NCBI GenBank assembly: GCA_937883885.1
Contig: CAKZXL010000212.1
Coordinates: forward strand, 1 to 48,664
Direction of reading: 5' to 3'
Source: an uncultured Aquincola sp.
GTDB taxonomy: Bacteria; Pseudomonadota; Gammaproteobacteria; Burkholderiales; Burkholderiaceae
Length of the DNA: 48,664 nt
Made by a program: the position numbers and the translations under genes. Positions within the stretch are counted from its first letter, which is position 1. The number at the start of each line of letters is the position of its first letter. The notes beneath the pieces were generated by a model that worked only from the letters and a program-made list of their open reading frames with translations, had not been told where the DNA came from and did not search any database. Positions 31,749-40,300 of the stretch are shown here, piece by piece.

Positions 31749-32681
31749 ATGGCCGCGCCCATCCTGATCCGCAGCTCGGCCGTCCTGGCCAAGATCGAAG
31801 CCACCGCGGGCGTCGACCCCGTGCCCACCGCAGCCGCCAACGCGGTCAAGGTGTCGAACTTGTCCATCACGCCGCTGGAAGTGGAGATGGCCGACCGGGC
31901 CACCACGCAGCCGTACCTCGGCAATAACGACCAGGTGCTGGTGGCCGGCTGGACCCGCACCGAGTTCGAGGTCGAGATCGCGGGCGCCGGCGCGGCCGGC
32001 ACCGTGCCGCAGTACGGCCCGCTGCTGCGCGCCTGCGGCTTCAGCGAAACCGTGTCCGCCGGCACCAGCGTCGTCTACGCGCCGATCAGCACCGCCTTCG
32101 AGAGCTTGACGCTGTACGTCAACGTCGGCGGCGTGCTCTACAAGAGCAGCTTCGCGGCCGGGTCGGTGGCACTGACGCTGAACAGCCGGGCCATTCCCCA
32201 GTTCCGCTTCAGCTTCACGGGCCTGTACGCGCCGGTCACCGACTCGGCGCTGCCGGCGGCCACCTACCGGGATGTCAAGCCGGTGGCGGTCAGCAAGCTC
32301 AACACGCCGTCTTTCAGCCTGCTCGGCTACGCCGCGGTGATGCAGCAGCTGACGCTGGACATGAAGAACACGGTGATCTACCGCAACCTGGTCAACCACG
32401 AGTCGGTGCGTCTGACCGACCGAAAGCCCGATGGCAGCGTGCGGATCGAGGCGACGAAGGTCGCCGACAAGGACTGGTGGACCCCGATCCGCGCCGGCGC
32501 CGTTGGCCCGCTGGCCCTCACCCACGGCACCGTGGCCGGCAACACCATCGAGATCGCTTGCCCTGGCGTGCAGATGACGTCGCCGGGCTTCGACGACGAC
32601 AACGGCGTCCAGATGTTCCGCACCAACCTGGTCGTCAAGCCGGTCAACGGCAACGACGAACTCACCATCACCGTCAAGTAA
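31749..32681 (+). CDS. Major tail tube protein (310 aa)
   Basis: Strand-rich throughout with the tube-protein pattern: MAAPILIRSSAVLAKIEATAGVDPVPTAAANAV, VLVAGWTRTEFEVEIAGAGAAGTVPQYGPLLRACGFS, SFAAGSVALTLNSRAIPQFRFSFTGLYAP. Tubes of this size are typical of B3/D3112-like siphoviruses. No sheath gene is next to it, in contrast to Mu and BcepMu, so the tail is non-contractile. Confidence 0.8.
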   Translation: MAAPILIRSSAVLAKIEATAGVDPVPTAAANAVKVSNLSITPLEVEMADRATTQPYLGNNDQVLVAGWTRTEFEVEIAGAGAAGTVPQYGPLLRACGFSETVSAGTSVVYAPISTAFESLTLYVNVGGVLYKSSFAAGSVALTLNSRAIPQFRFSFTGLYAPVTDSALPAATYRDVKPVAVSKLNTPSFSLLGYAAVMQQLTLDMKNTVIYRNLVNHESVRLTDRKPDGSVRIEATKVADKDWWTPIRAGAVGPLALTHGTVAGNTIEIACPGVQMTSPGFDDDNGVQMFRTNLVVKPVNGNDELTITVK

Positions 32682-32689
32682 GGCGCCCC

Positions 32690-33016
32690 ATGCTCAAGCT
32701 GCTTGCCAAGCCCCAGTTCCTGACCACCGTCGAGATCCACACCGCCGCCATCCAAGGCGACTTCTCGATGATGGCGTATGCGTACCGCACCAGCGAGCTC
32801 AAGGCACTGGAGGAGCGCACCCAACAGGATGGCAGCGGGGTGGCGGGCTTCCTCAAAGAGGTGGTGGCCTCGGTCGCCGATGTGGAGTTGCCGGATGGCC
32901 CGCTTCCAACGGCATTGCCCAAGGCGATCGACGCCCTGTGCGACTACCCCGGTGTCGGCGTGGCGATGCAGCGGGCCTACTACCGCGGCCTGTGGGAGGA
33001 AGAGGCAAAAAACTGA
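32690..33016 (+). CDS. Tail assembly chaperone G-like (108 aa)
   Basis: A small protein (MLKLLAKPQFLTTVEIHTAAIQGDFSMMAYAYRT...) located between the tail tube and the tape measure genes, as lambda G is. It ends EEEAKN with the slippery sequence directly before its stop codon. Together with the extended GT form it binds the tape measure and recruits tube subunits. Confidence 0.8.
   Translation: MLKLLAKPQFLTTVEIHTAAIQGDFSMMAYAYRTSELKALEERTQQDGSGVAGFLKEVVASVADVELPDGPLPTALPKAIDALCDYPGVGVAMQRAYYRGLWEEEAKN
32994..33016 (+). promoter_or_regulatory. Programmed -1 frameshift signal
   Basis: The canonical heptamer A-AAA-AAC lies in frame at 33007-33013 directly before the G stop TGA. A strong Shine-Dalgarno-like GGGAGGA (32994-33000) is 6 bases upstream, a stimulator known from dnaX. 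GC-rich palindromes follow. After slipping, reading continues at CTG 33013 in the GT frame. Confidence 0.8.
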
Positions 33017-33399
33017 AGGCGGCCGCGGTGTGGCTGCTGACGCCGGGCCCGGCCGACAGCACCGACGCGGCCGCGCAGCAGGAGGCCACCTTGCGCCAGT
33101 TCGGCGTCAGCCAGGCGGCCATCGATGAGAACCGCCGAGCACCTGGCGAAGACGAAGCGGAGCTGGCGTCGCTGTGGGCCTGGCACCTGCCCGCCCTGCA
33201 GCTCTTCGACGCCATGCGCACGCAGTGGCGGACCGCCGCCGGGATGAGCGGTTTGGTGTTCCTGGGACTGGACTACGGCGCGCTGACTCTGGTCAAGCAA
33301 GAGCTGGGGCTGCCGGCCTCTGACCCCGAGCTGTTCAAGCAGTTGCAGGCCATGGAACGCGGCGCCCTGCGTTACCTCAACCGACCGAGCACGTCATGA
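33013..33399 (+). CDS. T-domain of the G-GT tail chaperone fusion (128 aa, made by -1 frameshift)
   Basis: The frame opens LKAAAVWLLTPGPADSTDAAAQQEATLRQFGVSQAAIDENR and has no ATG with a ribosome site; a GTG at 33028 is possible but weak. Joined to G by frameshift the product is about 236 aa. Its middle (LWAWHLPALQLFDAMRTQWRTAAGMSGLVFLGLDYGALTLVKQELG) is like DUF1799 proteins, found at this position in lambda-like tails. It overlaps the tape measure start by 4 bases. Confidence 0.8.
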   Translation: MKAAAVWLLTPGPADSTDAAAQQEATLRQFGVSQAAIDENRRAPGEDEAELASLWAWHLPALQLFDAMRTQWRTAAGMSGLVFLGLDYGALTLVKQELGLPASDPELFKQLQAMERGALRYLNRPSTS

Positions 33400-36089
33400 G
33401 CGACTACGAACTCAAAACCACCCTCACCGCAGATGGCAGTCCGCTGACCAATGCGATGAAAACGGCCGAGAAGCAAGTCGACGACTTCAAGAACACGGTC
33501 ACCCAGTCCAGCACCAGCGCGGCGAGCGCGGCGCAGGCGGCCACTGCGGCCATCACGGCGCAGGGCGCAGCAGCTGCAAAGGGTGCGTCTGCTGCGGCCG
33601 CAGCGGCCAGCGCCAACGCGCAGGCTGCCGCGGCGGCGCAGAAGCTGGGCGTCTCGGCAGGGCAGACGGCCGCTGCGATGCGCCAGCTGCCAGCGCAGAT
33701 CACCGACATTGCCACCAGCCTGGCCAGCGGCATGCCGGTGTGGATGGTGGCCATTCAGCAGGGCGGCCAGATCAAGGATGCCTTTGGGGGCATCGGCCCG
33801 GCCTTTACCGCCATCACCTCCAAGATCTCGCCGCTGGTGGCGGGCATCGGCGCCGTCGGTACCGCCGCGGCCGTCGCCGCCCTGGCCTACGCCCGCGGCT
33901 CCGCGGAAGCGGACGAATACAGCCGCGCCATCATCATGTCGGGCAACGCGGCGGGCACCACGATCAGCAAGCTCACTGCCATGGCCGAGAGCATCGACAG
34001 CGTGGTCGGCACGCAGGCCGATGCGGCCAACGCCCTCGCGCAGCTGACGGCCAGCGGCCAGGTGGCCAACGGCAACCTGGAGTCGATCGCCACGACGTCG
34101 GTGCGCATGCAGCGGGTGCTGGGTCAGAGCATCGAGACCTCGGTCAAGCAGTTCGAGGAGCTCGGGCGCAAGCCGCTGGAGACCAGCGCCAAGCTCAACC
34201 AGTCCTATGGCTACCTGACCGCCTCCATCTACGACCGCATCAAGGCGCTGGAAAAGCAAGGCAAGCTTGACCAGGCCGGCGAACTGGCGCAGCAGGCCTT
34301 TGCCAAGGCGATGGACGATCGCACGCGGCAGCTCGAAACCAACGCCGGCACCATCGAGCGGGCCTGGAAGGGCATCAAGGACATCGCCAGCGAGGCCTGG
34401 GACGCGATGCTAGGCATCGGCCGCAAGAAGACCACGCAGCAGGAGCTGGACTTCGTTGGCCAACAGTTGGCTGCGCTCGAGGAGAGGAAGTCCACCAACC
34501 CCAAGCGGACGGAGGAACTCAAGGCCACCCTGGAGGCAAAGCAGGCCCAACTGCGTGAGCAGCTGCGCTTCGAGACGCGGTCGGCGCAATCCCAGTCCGA
34601 CGAGCGCAAGAGCACTGACAAACATATCCGCGACGCGGAGGAGGCGGAGAAGAAGCGGGGCGCCACCGAAGCTGCTGCGCGCCAGGCCGCCGAAGCCCGG
34701 ACCAAGGCATCGATTGACCGCATCAAGAATGATCTGAAGGGCATGACGGGCGCCTACGGGGATGCAGAGCGCTTGCTGGACGCGCAGCGTGACGCGGGCA
34801 TCGTCAGCGAGAACGAGTACTGGCAGGCCAAGCGGGCGCTGATCGCCTTGGAAGAACAGGCACAGCTGCGCGCCCTGGAGCAAGAGAACCAGGTGCTGGC
34901 GGCTCAAAAGGCCACCGGGGCGGACAAGATCCGCCTGGACGCCGAGATCGCGTCCAACGTGGCCGAGATGGCGCGCGTGCGCGCCAAAGCCTCGGCCGAT
35001 GTGGCAATCGCCAATGCGCAAGAGACCGCGGGCATCACCAAACTGAGCCGCGCGCAGCAGGAGTACTTGCAGCAGCTGCGCGAGGCCGAGGCGACCCGAC
35101 AGCGGCAGCACGAGCGCGAGCTGGCCAGCTTCGGCCGCGGGGACGCTGCACGTGACCTGGCTGGCCGGCAGAACGCCGTCGACGACCGGGTGTTCCAGCA
35201 GCGCCAGCAGCTCGACAGCGACCGCCTGGGCGGGCGGCTGACCGAGTCGGAGTACCAGGCGCGCCTGAGCGCCCTGCAGGCCTACCACGAGCGTGCACTG
35301 CAGGCCGAGGTGGGCTACCAGGCACAGCGCCGGGCACTGGAAGCCAACGGGATGAATGGCTTCACCCGTGCCCTGGAGAACTACCTCGACAGCGCACGCA
35401 ACGTCGCGAGTCAAACGGAGCAGCTCTTTGGACGGGCCTTCCAGGGCATGGAAGACGCCGTGGTGCAGTTTGCGATGACGGGCAAGATGTCCTTCAGCGC
35501 CTTCGCCGAAAGCGTCATCGCCGACCTGATCCGCATCTATGTGCGCCAGCAGATGGCCGGCCTTCTGAGCTCGGCGGGGAGCTTCGTTGGCAGCCTTTTT
35601 GGTGGTGGAGCGGGTGCCGGCAGTGCTGGGGTGGACTACAGCCTGCCGACGGCCGGGGTGAAGTTGGGTGGCTTCGCGACTGGGGGCTATACGGGCGCTG
35701 GTGGACGCTACGAGCCTGCGGGCGTCGTGCATAGGGGTGAGTTCGTGATCAACGCGGACAGCACCCGAGCCTTGGGCGTAGCGTTCCTCTCACGCCTGAA
35801 CGGGTATGCCGACGGTGGCTATGTGGGCGGCCAGGACTTCACGCCCGACCAGCTGCGGCACCTGCAGCCAGTCGGTGGCAGCAGCCCGGTCAGCGTCAAC
35901 ATGCCCGTGAACGTCTACAACAACAACGCCAGCCACAACCAGGTCACCACCCGCCGCAACTCGGACGGGGGCCTGGACATCCTCATCGACGCGGTGGAGG
36001 CCACGATGGCCGACCGCGTCGGCAACGGCCAAGGCCCAATGTCGCAGGCGCTGGAAGGCCGCTACGGCATGCGCCCGGCCATGGCCTGA
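33396..36089 (+). CDS. Tape measure protein (897 aa)
   Basis: Sets tail length and is ejected with the DNA. The N-terminus (LKTTLTADGSPLTNAMKTAEKQVDDFKNTVTQSS) and Ala-rich coils, long helical stretches at ~340-640 with coiled-coil character, hydrophobic segments (~150-175, ~710-740), and the C-terminal signature FATGGYTGAGGRYEPAGVVHRGEFVI are typical of lambda-type tape measures. At ~1.5 A per residue the tail would be near 130 nm. Confidence 0.92.
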   Translation: MSDYELKTTLTADGSPLTNAMKTAEKQVDDFKNTVTQSSTSAASAAQAATAAITAQGAAAAKGASAAAAAASANAQAAAAAQKLGVSAGQTAAAMRQLPAQITDIATSLASGMPVWMVAIQQGGQIKDAFGGIGPAFTAITSKISPLVAGIGAVGTAAAVAALAYARGSAEADEYSRAIIMSGNAAGTTISKLTAMAESIDSVVGTQADAANALAQLTASGQVANGNLESIATTSVRMQRVLGQSIETSVKQFEELGRKPLETSAKLNQSYGYLTASIYDRIKALEKQGKLDQAGELAQQAFAKAMDDRTRQLETNAGTIERAWKGIKDIASEAWDAMLGIGRKKTTQQELDFVGQQLAALEERKSTNPKRTEELKATLEAKQAQLREQLRFETRSAQSQSDERKSTDKHIRDAEEAEKKRGATEAAARQAAEARTKASIDRIKNDLKGMTGAYGDAERLLDAQRDAGIVSENEYWQAKRALIALEEQAQLRALEQENQVLAAQKATGADKIRLDAEIASNVAEMARVRAKASADVAIANAQETAGITKLSRAQQEYLQQLREAEATRQRQHERELASFGRGDAARDLAGRQNAVDDRVFQQRQQLDSDRLGGRLTESEYQARLSALQAYHERALQAEVGYQAQRRALEANGMNGFTRALENYLDSARNVASQTEQLFGRAFQGMEDAVVQFAMTGKMSFSAFAESVIADLIRIYVRQQMAGLLSSAGSFVGSLFGGGAGAGSAGVDYSLPTAGVKLGGFATGGYTGAGGRYEPAGVVHRGEFVINADSTRALGVAFLSRLNGYADGGYVGGQDFTPDQLRHLQPVGGSSPVSVNMPVNVYNNNASHNQVTTRRNSDGGLDILIDAVEATMADRVGNGQGPMSQALEGRYGMRPAMA

Positions 36090-36100
36090 GGAGCACCGAC

Positions 36101-36469
36101 ATGGCGAGCTTTCCCCCTTATGCCAAGTACGACTGGCGCGACCTGGTCGAAGCGCCGGACAGCGTCGTCGAACGAACTGAGATGGAGCGCGGCCGCCCTA
36201 AGCAGCGCCGGATCGCCAGCGACGTGCGGATCGAGATCCAGTTGACAGTGCGCTTCGACACCAAGGCGCAGGCGGCCGCCTTTGAAGATTGGTTCTTCGA
36301 CACCATCAACGCTGGCCAGGAATACTTTGACTGGCAGCACCCTCGCACCGGCGCCGTCCTGCAGGCCCGCGTGGTGGGCGGCGAGCTCGGTGCCCTGAAG
36401 TTCGAGCAGCAGACGCTGGAAGCCAGCAACCGCAGCTTGAAGTTGGAGTACTGGAGGTCCGCATGGTGA
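36101..36469 (+). CDS. Minor tail protein, DUF2460-like (122 aa)
   Basis: FPPYAKYDWRDLVEAPDSVVERTEMERGRPKQR, VRIEIQLTVRFDTKAQAAAFEDWFFDTINAGQEYFDW, and SNRSLKLEYWRS are the layout of the M-like tail tip protein, which caps the tape measure end of the tube. It follows the tape measure by 11 bases and overlaps the next gene. Confidence 0.8.
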   Translation: MASFPPYAKYDWRDLVEAPDSVVERTEMERGRPKQRRIASDVRIEIQLTVRFDTKAQAAAFEDWFFDTINAGQEYFDWQHPRTGAVLQARVVGGELGALKFEQQTLEASNRSLKLEYWRSAW

Positions 36470-36933
36470 GCCCCAACACGCGCGAGCAGCTGCAGCGCAC
36501 CGACGATCCGGCGGGCATGCTGGTGCTGCTGAAGTTGGAGCACCCGGCCATGGAGACGGCGCACGTCGTCAACGACACCCGGGACTGGGTCATCGACGGC
36601 ACCAGCTGGATCGGCTTGCCCTTCCGCTTCAGGCTGCCCAACAGCGTGGCCGGGGAAGCGCCACGTGCGATGCTGGAGATCGACAACGTTGGCCGCTCCC
36701 TGACCGTCGAGCTCGAACGCCTGCCGCCTGGTGGCGCGCTGCAGGCCACGGTCTACGTCGTCAGCCGCGCCAACCCGTCCATCGTCGACTACACCTTCAC
36801 GGCGCCGCTGTCGGGCGTCAGCGCATCGGTCCAGACCATCACCGGCAGCGTCGGCAACGATGACGCCTTGCGGGCACCGGCGGTCAAGCTGCGCTACGAC
36901 CCGAGCACCGCACCCGGACTGTTTGCAGGATGA
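36463..36933 (+). CDS. Minor tail protein, DUF1833-like (156 aa)
   Basis: MLVLLKLEHPAMETAHVVNDTRDWVIDGTSWIGLPFRFRLPNSVAGEAPRAMLEIDNVGRSL and YVVSRANPSIVDYTFTAPLSGVSAS give the DUF1833 pattern, equal to the lambda L position in the tip. Overlaps both neighbours by 4-7 bases. Confidence 0.8.
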   Translation: MVSPNTREQLQRTDDPAGMLVLLKLEHPAMETAHVVNDTRDWVIDGTSWIGLPFRFRLPNSVAGEAPRAMLEIDNVGRSLTVELERLPPGGALQATVYVVSRANPSIVDYTFTAPLSGVSASVQTITGSVGNDDALRAPAVKLRYDPSTAPGLFAG

Positions 36934-37370
36934 CCCCCATGCACGTCACGCTGCGCGACGCTGAGCGCCTGGTCGGTCGACCGCACATCGACGGTGTCGC
37001 GGACTGCGGCCACCTGGTCGTCGACACCCAGCGACTGCTGTTCAACCGGGAGGTCGACCTGCCGCTGCAGCACCCCCAGGGCCGGCGCGGTCAGGCTGCC
37101 CTGATCGGCCGGCTATCGGCCGTCCTGGTGCAGCGCGTCGACGTTCCGGCGACGGGCGACGTCGGCCTGTACATCGAAGACGACGATGACGGCGGCTGGC
37201 ACTTCCACCTCGGGACCATCTTCGTTCAGGGCGGCGAGCGCTGGCTGCTGCACTCGCATGCCACCACCGGCGCCAGCATCCTGCAGCGCGAGGCCGATGC
37301 GCTGCGTTTGGGGCTTCGGGTGGAGGGTCACTACCGGTGGTCCGAATTCAACGCACAGGAGGCCGTCTGA
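36930..37370 (+). CDS. NlpC/P60-like tail tip hydrolase (146 aa)
   Basis: The papain-like core shows Cys in GVADCGHLVVDTQRLL and His in GWHFHLGTIF, with a later LLHSHATTGASIL. It takes the lambda K position; such proteins open peptidoglycan at infection or help assembly. ATG 36930 overlaps the previous stop (ATGA). Compared with typical NlpC proteins it is short, so the fold is only inferred. Confidence 0.7.
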   Translation: MTPMHVTLRDAERLVGRPHIDGVADCGHLVVDTQRLLFNREVDLPLQHPQGRRGQAALIGRLSAVLVQRVDVPATGDVGLYIEDDDDGGWHFHLGTIFVQGGERWLLHSHATTGASILQREADALRLGLRVEGHYRWSEFNAQEAV

Positions 37371-40300
37371 TGGCCTGCAATCGACGCTCCCAGCGCAAGC
37401 GCGCCCACCTGAGCATGGCCCGCCGGCTGGCGGCCGCGCCTGTTTGCGATCCGGTGGAAGTCGCACCGCCGCGCATGTCGGCCCGCACCGACCTGGTCGT
37501 CACGCCGCACCCGCTGACCCTCAACGAACGGAGCATCGTTCAGGGCGCGGAGCTGCGACCCGGCGAGACGTTGGCGGTGTTTCTGACGCGTCATGGGGTG
37601 GACCTGTCGGCCGGCGACTGGGCGGTCACCATCGGCGGCGCCCAGGTGCCGCGCCTGATGTGGGACAGGGTGCGTCCACGGCATGGCCATCTAATTGAGT
37701 GCCGACGTCTTGCGGGCAAGAGCGCACTGCGCATCGTCGCGCTGGTTGCACTCACGTACTTCACGATGGGCATGGCAGCGCCAGCTGCTGGAATGGCAAC
37801 CGGCCTGGCAGGCTCGCTCGGCATGTCTGCCGGATTCGCGTCATTTGCGCTGAACGCCGGTGCTTTCATGCTCGGCAGCATGGTGATCAACAAGCTGCTG
37901 CCGCCGCCGAAGGCGAAAGCACCGCAGTACGACAGCACGCCAGCGACCTACTCGATCTCCGGCGGCCGCAACAAGCTGCGCCCTTACGAACCGCTTGGCC
38001 TGGTGTTCGGTCAGCCGCGCGTGGTGCCCGACTTCGCCGCGCAGCCCTACGCGTGGTTCGAGGGTGATGACCAGTTCCAGTACGTGCGGCTGCACGCCGG
38101 CATCAACTGCGGCGAGGTCAGCGACCTGAAGGTCGGCACCACCGCGATCGAATCCTTCGCGGGCGTGACGGTCAGCCAGGCGGGCTTTCCTGGCCAGACG
38201 GCCAGCAAGCTCCTCGACTGGAGCAACGTGGACACGATTGGTGGCGGCACCCTGGAGTCGCCGACCGACGACTCCGGGCCCGGCGCATGGGTCACCCGCA
38301 CGTCCTCGGCCGACACCGTCAAGCTGGCGGTCGACGTCAGCGCCAGCCTCTATGCCATGTCCAACGACGGCAAGATGAAAGAGGCGGAGCTGCAGTTCGA
38401 GGCCCAGTACCGCCTGCTGCCCGATGGCCCGTGGACGCCGCTGCTCGGTGGCACGCTGACGATGCTGTCCAAGAGCACCAAGCCCCTGCGCCGCAGCTAC
38501 GAGTCGCCCCAGCTGAACGCGGGCCAGTACGAGGTCCGGCTGCGCAAGCTGACCAAGACCATCACCTCGCCCAGTTCGGCCAACACGCTGGACTGGCTGA
38601 CGCTGAAGTCCTACCAGCTCGACAACACCAACTACGCATCCCACCCGCACGTGGGCATTCGGATCAAGGCCAGTGGCCAGCTCAGCGGTGCGCTCGACGA
38701 GGTCAGCTGGCTGGCCAAGCAAGCCGCGGCGCCGGTGTGGACCTCGTCGGGCTGGGTCGACACCCCTGGCACCCGCAACCCCGGCGCCCACCTTCTGCAG
38801 TTCGCCCGCGGCATCTACGACACCGAGGGCCGGCTGATGGCCGGGATGGGGCTGCCCGACTCGCAGATCGACATCGAGGGGCTCAAGCTCTTCATGCTCC
38901 ACTGCGCCGAGAAGCAGTACACCTTCGACCACATGTTCACGTCGATGGTCTCCTGCCTCGACTTGATGGAAGCGATCGCCGCGGCGGGCCTTGGCAGCAT
39001 CAGCTACCACCCGGGCCGGCTGTCCGTGATCTGGGCGCGCGACGACCAGCCGTTGGAAGCGGTCGTCAACATGGGCAACATCAAGAAGGGGTCCTTCAGG
39101 GTCGACTACGCCACCCGTGAAAGCGCCGAAGAGATCGAGATTGCCTGGGTCGATCGCGATGATGGCTGGCGAGATCGAACCTTGCGCATCAAGGCGCCGG
39201 GCGTCGAGATGCCGCGCGACACGGCCCGCTTGGCACCGCTGGGAGTGACCACCGCGGCCGGCGGCTTGCGCAGCGGCCGCTTCACGATGGCCCAGAACAT
39301 CTACCAGCGCAAGTCGGTGGTCTGGGACATGGACCTGGAGCACCTGACTTTCCGTCGCTGGTCCCTCATTGCGCTCAGCCACGACATGACCCAATGGGGC
39401 GCCGGCGGCCGGCTCAAGGCGGCGAACACCGCGGGCGGCGTGGTGACCCTGGTCTTGGATGATGTGGTCAAGGCCTATACCGGCGTGAGTAGCTGGTACG
39501 TGGGCCTGCGCGTGCCAGGTGCCCAGGGCTACCAGGTGATGGCCGTGCAGCCCTTCACCGAAGACACCCACACGCTCACGCTGGTCCAACCCTGGCCAGC
39601 GGGCCTGGCGCTGCCTGGCAGCGACGGCAAACCCGTCCACGACACGCTGTGGATCTTCGACTTCAAATCACAGCCTGGCCAGCGCCTGCGCGTGACCTCC
39701 ATCGAACCGGCCAATGGCATGACCGGCGCCCGCATCACCGCGGTGCCCGAAGGCCCGGAGTTCTGGAACTACGTCGCAACCGGGCAGTACGAGGCGCCGC
39801 CGCTGCCGCCTGCGGCCGCGCCCTTGGTGGCCAGCAACGTCCAGGTCACCCAGGACCGCCTCGGGCTGAACTACGACGCCCGGTCGCAGCTGACGGTTAC
39901 CTTCGACGTGACGGGCCCCTACGACCACGCACAGGTCTGGGGTGCGCTGTCGGGTCACACGCTGGAGCTGCTCGGCGAAACCCGCACCACGCGCTTCGGC
40001 GACTGGACCATCGACTTGGAGGGCAACTACGACATCGAGGTCCGGCCGTATGACGCGCTGGGTCGGCTGGGCCAGATGGCAGGGCTGGTATACGCCGCGA
40101 CGATCGACCCACTGACCAGCGGCGCCCGTTTCATCAAGCTGCGCGCGACGAGCCTGATCTTCCGCGTGCCGCAGTCGGGATCGGGGGTGGTGTCGCCTTC
40201 GTCGATCACACTGAACCTCGACCGCGGTGGCGCTGGCCTGGTCGCGCCGGCCAACTGGACCACACTGCCGGCGACCACGCTGGGTGGCAGCGGCGATGAG

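Noticed and set aside
31749..36089. Contractile-tail sheath gene
   Set aside because: The genes from tail tube to tape measure are all accounted for, and none has the length or pattern of a sheath protein.
37841..39640. 599-aa open frame opposite the J gene
   Set aside because: Shadow translation without domain features; J frame is continuous with clear family patterns.
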